Shown in pieces: positions 6,002 to 10,572 of a stretch of 10,572 nucleotides of DNA. The translations under genes were made by a program, and so were the position numbers. The notes under the pieces are model-generated. The model searched no databases and was not told the origin of the DNA. It saw only the letters and a program-made list of their open reading frames with translations. Where the stretch lies: the NCBI GenBank assembly GCA_002083515.1, contig LWDN01000052.1, positions 48,195-58,766 on the forward strand, written 5' to 3'. Every line of letters starts with the position of its first letter. The stretch's first letter is position 1. The DNA is from Proteobacteria bacterium HN_bin10 (lineage in GTDB: Bacteria; Pseudomonadota; Alphaproteobacteria; Caulobacterales; Aquidulcibacteraceae).

Positions 6002-6246
6002 TGAGCCCGGGGCTGCCCATGTTCATTGCCTGGAACCAGATGGTTGCAAGCGCGGCGCTTCTCGGCCTCGCCGTGGCGGGCCTGTGCTGGGCTCACGCCA
6101 ACCAGACTGTGCAACAGGCGGCGGATCGCAAGCGCCGCGTCGCTGACGCGGCGCGGCGTCCGCTCCCGCCCAGCGCGGCTGCGAATGGCGATGGCCGATG
6201 CGCAGTCTGGCGGCAGCAGCGCGTTCACGCAGGCAATGCGATTTGA
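6001..6246 (+). CDS. Small single-pass membrane protein, unknown function
   Basis: This predicted 81-residue protein is not one I recognise. Its ATG shares the A of the hsp20 stop (TGATG, 5999-6003), a classic translational coupling arrangement. A hydrophobic segment at about residues 8-31 (containing MVASAALLGLAVAGLCWAHA) fits one transmembrane helix or a signal anchor. It is followed by a polar, Arg/Gln/Ala-rich tail (QTVQQAADRKRRVADAARR at 36-54). Third codon positions are strongly GC in the first two-thirds, as in neighbouring genes. The last third overlaps the next gene in another frame and has less typical codon use. A later start at ATG 6019 would drop six residues. The first part is probably real; the exact end is uncertain because a truncated or frameshifted gene cannot be excluded. 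Confidence 0.55.
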   Translation: MSPGLPMFIAWNQMVASAALLGLAVAGLCWAHANQTVQQAADRKRRVADAARRPLPPSAAANGDGRCAVWRQQRVHAGNAI

Positions 6247-6511
6247 GCAGTGCACTCACAAAGCGCGTTTCGCTGGCGCAGATACGCCGCGCGTTTCAAT
6301 CCAGTATGCCGGCCGTACGGCAACGAGTTCCGGACATTGGCGCCGTAAGCCATGGGTGCTGCGCGGCGAGCCGGCAGTGCGTCCTCCAATCGATCGGCTC
6401 ATGGGATGGAGCGGCGACGCGGACCCGCACTCTCAAATTGAGTTGCGCTTCGCAACGCGCGATGAAGCGATGGCGTTTGCGCGGCGTCGCGGCTGGCTGG
6501 TGAACGTCTGA
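6191..6511 (+). CDS. NDUFS4-type complex I accessory subunit family protein
   Basis: The C-terminal 70 residues match the NDUFS4 (18-kDa, 'ETC complex I subunit conserved region') family. Counted from ATG 6191, a TATSSGHWRRK segment at 43-53 corresponds to the family's K/T-A-x-x-SG-R region. PWVLRGEP (54-61) and PIDRLMGWSGDADPHSQIEL (66-85) follow, then RFATRDEAMAFARRRGW (86-102). Family members of about 100 residues occur in alphaproteobacterial complex I. The start is unsure: no good ribosome site is visible, ATG 6185 and 6233 are alternatives, and the open frame runs back to 6026. Codon use becomes typical from about 6185, which favours 6185 or 6191. It overlaps the small membrane protein gene, so coupled translation is likely. 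Being last in a heat-shock operon, not in a nuo cluster, it may be a stress paralogue. Confidence 0.75.
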   Translation: MADAQSGGSSAFTQAMRFEQCTHKARFAGADTPRVSIQYAGRTATSSGHWRRKPWVLRGEPAVRPPIDRLMGWSGDADPHSQIELRFATRDEAMAFARRRGWLVNV

Positions 6512-6521
6512 ACGCGCGCGA

Positions 6522-6537
6522 AAGGGGGCCTGCCCTT
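6522..6537. terminator. Short hairpin between convergent genes
   Basis: AAGGG (6522-6526) pairs with CCCTT (6533-6537) around a 6-base loop, between the NDUFS4-like stop (6511) and the gamma-glutamyltransferase stop (6536-6538). The A/T ends give it a weak bidirectional terminator look. The stem is only 5 bp and no clear T tract follows on either strand. Confidence 0.3.
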
Positions 6538-8293
6538 ATTCAAGTTCTCCGGGCGCCGGTGCGGGCAGGCGCCCGACAATGCCTTCGCGGCGGGGATCGG
6601 CGCCGCCTTCCAAACCGTTCTCGGTGACGCGGATGGCGTGAAGCCCGCTGACTTCGAGTGCGCCGGAGGGACGCAAATCCCAACCGCGCGCGCGCAACGC
6701 GGCTTCGATGCCCGGCGGCAGGCGCTGCGTCTCCGCGCTCACCTCGCCCGTGCGCGCGATGACGTTGCCGGTGTCGAGCGCTTGCTGCACGGGCTGGTTC
6801 CAGTCGAGCATGCCGATCGTCGCACGCGCCACATAAGCGATGATCGACGATCCGCCCGGCGATCCGGTCGCCAATTCAAGTTCGCCGTTGCGGTCGACCA
6901 CGATCAGCGGCGACATCGACGAGCGAGGGCGCTTTCCTGGTGCGACGGCATTGGCGACGGGACGACCGTTCAAATTGGGCTCGAATGCGAAGTCGGTCAG
7001 CTGATTATTGAGCAGAAAGCCGTTGGTCATGCGCTGCGCCCCGAACGCGCTCTCAACGGTGGCGGTCAGCGACACGGCATTGCCCCACGCATCGACGACG
7101 ACGAGATGCGTGGTGCCGTTTTCTTCGCCGAGATCGCGGCCCCAGCGGTCGAATAGGTCCGCGGTGCCTGGAGGGATGCCGGGATTCACGCGCCCTGGCG
7201 CTTGGCTCGCATCGATCAGCAGCGCGCGCGCGGTGAGATAATCAGGCGCGATCAGCTCCTGTGTGGGCACGGGCACAACCGTGTCGTCGGCCATGTAATG
7301 GTCGCGGTCGGCATAGGCGAGGCGGCTCGCCCACAGGAATGCCGACCAATCGTCGGCGCTGTCGGCGCCTTGCGGTTGAGGCCGCGCGCGCTCGTACATG
7401 CCAAGGATGGCGATCACCGCGTTGCCTGACGACGGCGCCGAGGTCGAGCAGACGCGATAGATGCGGTAGGCGCCGCACACCGGCTCGAACCGGCGCGGCT
7501 GCGCGGTGCGCAAATCCTCCAGCGTGAGCGAGCCGCCGCGCGGATTACGCCGCGCCGCCGCGACGATGCCTTCGGCGATGGGGCCTTCGCTCAACGCGCG
7601 CGGGCCTTGCGCGGCGATGGCGCGCAAAGTGGCGGCGTATTCGGGATTGCGCAAAGTCGCGCCGGCTTGCAGCGGATTGCCGCGCCGATCGAAGAAATAG
7701 GCGCGGGCGGCAAAGTCGGCGCGCAGGCGCATGCGTTCGCCGGCCATGGCGATGAACATCGCCAGGCGCGGCGACACCGTGAAGCCTTCGTCGGCGAGGC
7801 GGATCGCGGGCGCGAACAAATCCGCCCACGGCAAGCGGCCGTGATCGTCATGCGCGAGCTTGAGCATCGCCACCAGCAGCGGCGTCCCGACCGAGAGCCC
7901 GCTGGCTTGCGCATCGAGCCGGTTCATCGGCTGGCCGCGCGCATCGAGGAACATGTCGGCGCGTGCGCCGGCGGGCGCGACTTCGCGCCCGTCATAGCCG
8001 GCGATGCGCTCGCTGCGCGCATCGTAGTGCAGCATGAAGCCGCCGCCGCCAATGCCCGACGATTGCGGCTCGACTAGACCCAGCACCAATTCCGCGGCGA
8101 TGGCCGCATCGACGGCGCTGCCGCCGGCGCGCAGCATTTCGAGCCCGGCTTCGACCGCGTGCGGATTGGCCGCCGCGACCATGGCTTCGCCGCGCGGCGC
8201 GCTCGCGCCCGGCGCGGAAGCAGTCGCGCACGCCGCCAGCGCCAACGCGAGCAACGGCGCGGCGAGACGCCTCAACGATCGCTTGTCAAACAT
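6536..8293 (-). CDS. ggt: Gamma-glutamyltransferase (lipoprotein, self-processing)
   Basis: This is a periplasmic N-terminal-nucleophile enzyme that removes or transfers the gamma-glutamyl group of glutathione and related compounds. The 585-residue precursor has an N-terminal lipoprotein signal, RRLAAPLLALALAAC, with lipobox LAAC (Cys22). Large-subunit motifs include GGSAVDAAIAA (57-67) and SSGIGGGGFML (78-88). Self-cleavage is expected before Thr394 in NGTTHLVVVD (392-401), the small-subunit nucleophile. The small subunit contains RPRSSMSPLIV and GSPGGSSI, which form the substrate pocket. ATG 8293 is chosen over an upstream ATG at 8395 because GGAG lies 7 bases before it and the signal peptide follows directly. 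It converges on the hsp20 operon and diverges from the TPR gene. The enzyme seems complete, and the length is in the family range (about 580). Confidence 0.95.
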   Translation of the reverse strand: MFDKRSLRRLAAPLLALALAACATASAPGASAPRGEAMVAAANPHAVEAGLEMLRAGGSAVDAAIAAELVLGLVEPQSSGIGGGGFMLHYDARSERIAGYDGREVAPAGARADMFLDARGQPMNRLDAQASGLSVGTPLLVAMLKLAHDDHGRLPWADLFAPAIRLADEGFTVSPRLAMFIAMAGERMRLRADFAARAYFFDRRGNPLQAGATLRNPEYAATLRAIAAQGPRALSEGPIAEGIVAAARRNPRGGSLTLEDLRTAQPRRFEPVCGAYRIYRVCSTSAPSSGNAVIAILGMYERARPQPQGADSADDWSAFLWASRLAYADRDHYMADDTVVPVPTQELIAPDYLTARALLIDASQAPGRVNPGIPPGTADLFDRWGRDLGEENGTTHLVVVDAWGNAVSLTATVESAFGAQRMTNGFLLNNQLTDFAFEPNLNGRPVANAVAPGKRPRSSMSPLIVVDRNGELELATGSPGGSSIIAYVARATIGMLDWNQPVQQALDTGNVIARTGEVSAETQRLPPGIEAALRARGWDLRPSGALEVSGLHAIRVTENGLEGGADPRREGIVGRLPAPAPGELE

Positions 8294-8315
8294 CAGCCGC
8301 TCCAGATCCCGCCCG

Positions 8316-8343
8316 TTCCTACACGCAAGCCTTGATTTGACAA
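8316..8343 (-). promoter_or_regulatory. Weak candidate housekeeping promoter of ggt
   Basis: On the minus strand TTGTCA (8343-8338) is followed after 16 bases by TAGGAA (8321-8316). The start site would be near 8309, leaving a short leader that still contains the GGAG ribosome site. The -35 is good; the -10 is poor. No heat-shock type motif was seen here, unlike in the left half. Confidence 0.3.
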
Positions 8344-8389
8344 ATCCGCAATCGCATTGCGTGCTGGAGTTAGCGCTTGCTGGCGTTAG

Positions 8390-8406
8390 GATCACGCTAG
8401 GTGATC
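8390..8406. repeat. Perfect dyad directly before the TPR gene's ribosome site
   Basis: GATCAC (8390-8395) and GTGATC (8401-8406) form a perfect 6-bp inverted repeat around GCTAG. The ribosome site GGGAGG (8408-8413) begins 2 bases later. It may be an operator for a dimeric regulator or a small leader hairpin affecting ribosome access. No cognate regulator is visible. Confidence 0.45.
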
Positions 8407-8416
8407 GGGAGGATCG

Positions 8417-9247
8417 ATGCGCAAGGTCGTCTTGAATGTGACGCTGTGTCTAGCGTTGTTCGCGGCGGCGCCCGCATTCGCCGACGGGCCGCTTCCTGCA
8501 AGCTTGCGCTCGGCGGGTGTCACCCAGGAACAGTGGGGCACGTTACAAGGGCAAGTACGCCATGCCGCAGCGCGGGCGAGCGTGTCGGAGTTGGCGCTTG
8601 CAGCAGTAGCAGAGCGACTGGGGCTCGCGCTCGCCGAAGGCGGACGTCAGGTGCTGGTGACCGACATTCTCGGTCAGCTCGATGCGCTTGCCACCCGCAT
8701 CGCCGAACTAGAAGTGCGTTTCAATTCCATTGCGCGCGATGAAGACCCCGAGGTGGCAACGCTCGTTGCGCAGGCTCAGGTCGCCATTGGCGCGGCCGAT
8801 CTTGATGCATCCGTCGCGCCACTCGCCGAAGCGCGCCGCCTTCGCGCCGAACGCAACGCGCAGCTGCGTGCGCGCCTGGAAGCGGGCCAGCGCGACGAAG
8901 CCGTGATCGCCGGAGTGCAAGGCGGAGTCGCACTACTGCGCGCTGACTATCTCGGCGCTGCGGCGCAATTCGAAGAAGCAGCGCAGCTTTCACCCGAGGA
9001 CGCGTGGGCGTGGCGAAATCAAGCTGTCTGGGCGCTCCAGACATCACTCTCAGTGCGCTCGCGCACGGCCGACCCCGCTGGCTGGGCTCAGACAATGCTC
9101 GCCCTTTCGTCCGCTTACAATTCCCAGGGGCGGGTGAACGACGCACGTGTGGCCATGAACGCTGCAATCGAGGGTTTCGAGCAAGTGGGCGACGCCGTGA
9201 TGGCAGAACAAACGCGTGCATTGCTTAGGCGGTTGCTGGCAAACTAG
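8417..9247 (+). CDS. Exported TPR-like repeat protein, unknown function
   Basis: This 276-residue protein has a clean Sec signal peptide (MRKVVLNVTLCLALFAAAPA, cut after AFA at 20-22), so it is probably periplasmic. Residues 40-155 are almost wholly alpha-helical, Ala/Leu/Arg/Glu-rich, with coiled-coil character at about 82-105 and 133-158. Residues 162-210 (VQGGVALLRADYLGAAAQFE through EEAAQLSPEDAWAWR) have TPR spacing, and 223-262 (MLALSSAYNSQGRVNDARVA) form another TPR-like hairpin. TPR units are degenerate, so the call rests on hydrophobic and small-residue patterning. GGGAGG lies 3-4 bases before the ATG, a strong ribosome site. Its stop is 46 bases before the P1 peptidase start, so co-transcription is possible. 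TPRs normally bind proteins or peptides; a partner cannot be named. Confidence 0.7.
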   Translation: MRKVVLNVTLCLALFAAAPAFADGPLPASLRSAGVTQEQWGTLQGQVRHAAARASVSELALAAVAERLGLALAEGGRQVLVTDILGQLDALATRIAELEVRFNSIARDEDPEVATLVAQAQVAIGAADLDASVAPLAEARRLRAERNAQLRARLEAGQRDEAVIAGVQGGVALLRADYLGAAAQFEEAAQLSPEDAWAWRNQAVWALQTSLSVRSRTADPAGWAQTMLALSSAYNSQGRVNDARVAMNAAIEGFEQVGDAVMAEQTRALLRRLLAN

Positions 9248-9293
9248 ACCCCGCGCAATTGCGACATGCTGCGGGTCACTCCATAACCTCTTC

Positions 9294-10301
9294 ATGTCCC
9301 GACTAGGTCCCTCCAATTCTCTCGCTGACATCAGCGGTTTGTCCATAGGCTGCGCCAAGGACGCGCGTGTGCTGACCGGCGTCACCGTGATCGTTCCGGA
9401 CGCGCGCGCGGTCTGCGCCGCCGACGTGCGCGGCGGCGGGCCCGGCACGCGCGAAACCGACGCTTTGGCGGCGCACACTTTGGTCGATGCGGTGGATGCG
9501 CTCGTGCTGGCGGGCGGCTCGGTCTACGGGCTCGCCGCCGCCGACGGCGTCGCCGCGGCGATGGGCGCGGAAGGCAAAGGCTTCGGGCTTGTCGATCTGC
9601 CCGGCGTGCCGCGTTCGCCGGTGATCCCGGCGGCCATTCTCTACGATCTCGCCAATGGCGGCGACAAAGCCTGGGGCGACGCGCCGCCTTACAATGCGCT
9701 CGGCCGCAAGGCTTACGCGGCGCGCGGCAAGCACGCGCCGCTCGGCAATGCCGGCGCCGGCATGGGCGCGCTCGCGGGCGCGCTAAAGGGTGGGCAGGGC
9801 AGCGCCAGCCTTGTCACCCATGACGGCTTCACCGTCGCCGCGCTCGCGTGCGTCAATTGCTGGGGCTCGGCGACGATGCCGAACGATCGCGCCTTCTGGG
9901 CGCATGCGTTCGAGATCGATGGCGAGTTCGGCGCGGTCGCCCCCAGCGCGCAGCGTTTCGACGCCGAGGACTGGAGCGGCGCCAAGCTGAGTGCGCAGCC
10001 GCGCGCCAACACCACGATTGCCTGCGTCGCTGTCGACGCAGCTTTGGCGCCTGGCGAAGCGCAGCGCGTGGCGCAAATGGCGAGCGCGGGCCTGGCGCGC
10101 GCCATCCGCCCGGTGTTCGCGCCGTTCGATGGCGACGTGGTGTTCGCGCTCTCGACGGCGCAGCGGCCGCTGCCGGAACCGCGAGCGCTCCATATCGCCC
10201 GCCTCGGCGCGCTCGCCGCCGATTGCCTGGCGCGGGCGGTGGCGCGGGGGGTGTATGAGGCCGCGCCCTTGGGCGGCCACAAGGCCTGGCGGGAGCTGTG
10301 A
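9294..10301 (+). CDS. P1-family (DmpA/NylC-type) self-processing peptidase/amidohydrolase
   Basis: This 335-residue member of the P1 family (peptidase S58, including DmpA aminopeptidase and NylC nylon-oligomer hydrolase) has the DOM fold and matures by cutting itself before a Thr or Ser nucleophile. From ATG 9294, RGGGPGTRETDAL is at 46-58, LAGGSVYGLAAADGVAAAM at 72-90 and LGNAGAGMGA at 150-159. The processing site is RANTTIACVAVD (237-248), where Thr240 after Asn239 would be the new N-terminal nucleophile, as in NylC (Asn-Thr). The frame opens at 9216, but those extra residues are Cys-rich, unlike the family, and overlap the TPR gene. ATG 9294 begins the conserved SLADISGLSIG region and is preferred although no good ribosome site is visible. 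No signal peptide is present, so the enzyme is cytoplasmic. Natural substrates of most relatives are unknown. Confidence 0.9.
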   Translation: MSRLGPSNSLADISGLSIGCAKDARVLTGVTVIVPDARAVCAADVRGGGPGTRETDALAAHTLVDAVDALVLAGGSVYGLAAADGVAAAMGAEGKGFGLVDLPGVPRSPVIPAAILYDLANGGDKAWGDAPPYNALGRKAYAARGKHAPLGNAGAGMGALAGALKGGQGSASLVTHDGFTVAALACVNCWGSATMPNDRAFWAHAFEIDGEFGAVAPSAQRFDAEDWSGAKLSAQPRANTTIACVAVDAALAPGEAQRVAQMASAGLARAIRPVFAPFDGDVVFALSTAQRPLPEPRALHIARLGALAADCLARAVARGVYEAAPLGGHKAWREL

Positions 10302-10334
10302 GGGGGCGCTCCGAACGATTAAGCTTCGGGACGC

Positions 10335-10347
10335 GGGCAGCTTGCCC
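10335..10347 (+). terminator. Short hairpin after the P1 peptidase gene
   Basis: GGGCA (10335-10339) pairs with TGCCC (10343-10347) around a 3-base loop, 34 bases past the stop codon. There is no T tract, so termination is only a possibility. Confidence 0.25.
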
Positions 10348-10436
10348 CCGGCGATCGGCTCGGCGCCGGCGTTTCTGATCGCTGTTGCCACCGCCAGGAT
10401 GCTTTCGGTGTGGGTCCGCCCGTGTAAGGCTTTTAG

Positions 10437-10572
10437 CTAAGAGGCGCCCGCCTTTTGGAGGCTTCTGGCTTGGGGCGCCCGCGCCTTCCGCTTAGCGCCG
10501 CCGCTGAACCCCGACGCCGCCTTGCCAGCGCCTCGGTCGGGCGCTATGTCCCGCGCCTTCGCGCCCGTAGCT
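10437..10572 (-). CDS. C-terminal end of an unrecognised gene, Ala/Lys/Arg-rich tail (partial)
   Basis: On the minus strand an open frame enters from the right edge and stops at TAG (10439-10437) after 44 full codons. It includes ATGAKARDIAPDRGAGKAAS and ends QARSLQKAGAS. Nearly all third positions are G or C in this frame, as in the window's real genes, while the other minus-strand frame I read through hits a stop within about 70 bases. The composition (Ala, Lys, Arg, Gly, Ser) suggests a disordered basic tail, as seen on many RNA- or DNA-binding proteins. No function can be assigned from so little. It would converge on the P1 peptidase gene. Confidence 0.45.
   Translation of the reverse strand, partial: ATGAKARDIAPDRGAGKAASGFSGGAKRKARAPQARSLQKAGAS

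Noticed and set aside
8336..8362. TTGACA as the -35 of a sigma-70 promoter for the TPR gene
   Set aside because: No acceptable -10 is found at 16-18 bases spacing, so a full promoter cannot be supported.
9250..9275. CCCGC/GCGGG dyad between the TPR gene and the P1 peptidase gene as a terminator
   Set aside because: Only 5 bp of stem, a 16-base loop and no T tract; too weak to call in GC-rich sequence.
9991..10440. Plus-strand open frame continuing past the P1 peptidase stop
   Set aside because: Its first two-thirds lie out of frame inside the peptidase gene, and the product is Arg/Ser-rich without any motif.
10443..10490. Repeated GGCGCCCGC units near the right edge as a repeat element
   Set aside because: Two short imperfect copies in a GC-rich stretch that is probably coding; likely composition alone.
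1..10572. CRISPR arrays, transposases, phage genes, tRNA or rRNA genes
   Set aside because: No regularly spaced repeats, terminal inverted repeats, recombinase motifs or tRNA-like folds were found on reading both strands.

Overview
High-GC bacterial DNA with compact operons. The best guess is an alphaproteobacterium, possibly related to Caulobacterales/Hyphomonadaceae. Reasons: GC-rich third positions, groESL with both an RpoH-like promoter and a CIRCE-like dyad, a ROSE-like thermosensor ahead of an IbpA-type small heat-shock gene, and an NDUFS4-type complex I accessory protein (a family of mitochondria and alphaproteobacteria). The lineage is inferred from features, not from any database search.

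Left part (1-3720), all on the minus strand. The 5' half of groEL runs off the left edge, preceded by groES and by a regulatory leader holding a degenerate CIRCE element and an RpoH-like promoter. Upstream lies a two-gene operon: an ATP-grasp ligase of unknown substrate and an overlapping class I glutamine-amidotransferase-fold (PuuD/C26-like) hydrolase. Its candidate promoter, in the 3610-3725 gap, again has RpoH-like spacing and sits back to back with the promoter of the next gene.

Middle (3684-6511), all on the plus strand. A DegP/HtrA-type serine protease with one PDZ domain is followed by an apparent operon of two different small heat-shock proteins (IbpA-like, then a second Hsp20), a small one-pass membrane protein and a short NDUFS4-family protein. 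The leader of the first hsp20 folds on paper into a ROSE-type RNA thermometer that hides the Shine-Dalgarno sequence. Four candidate promoters (groES, ATP-grasp, degP, hsp20) share the geometry (C/A)TTGA(A/G)-N16-C(C/T)(A/C)(A/T), so 1-6511 looks like a proteostasis island under the heat-shock sigma factor. The ATP-grasp/C26 pair and the NDUFS4-like gene are the unexpected members.

Right part (6512-10572). A convergent gamma-glutamyltransferase lipoprotein (minus strand) is followed by a divergent exported TPR-like protein, a P1-family (DmpA/NylC-type) self-processing peptidase, and the C-terminal tail of an unrecognised gene entering from the right on the minus strand. This part looks like ordinary chromosomal housekeeping/accessory sequence. 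I saw no RNA genes, insertion sequences, CRISPR arrays, attachment sites or replication origins.
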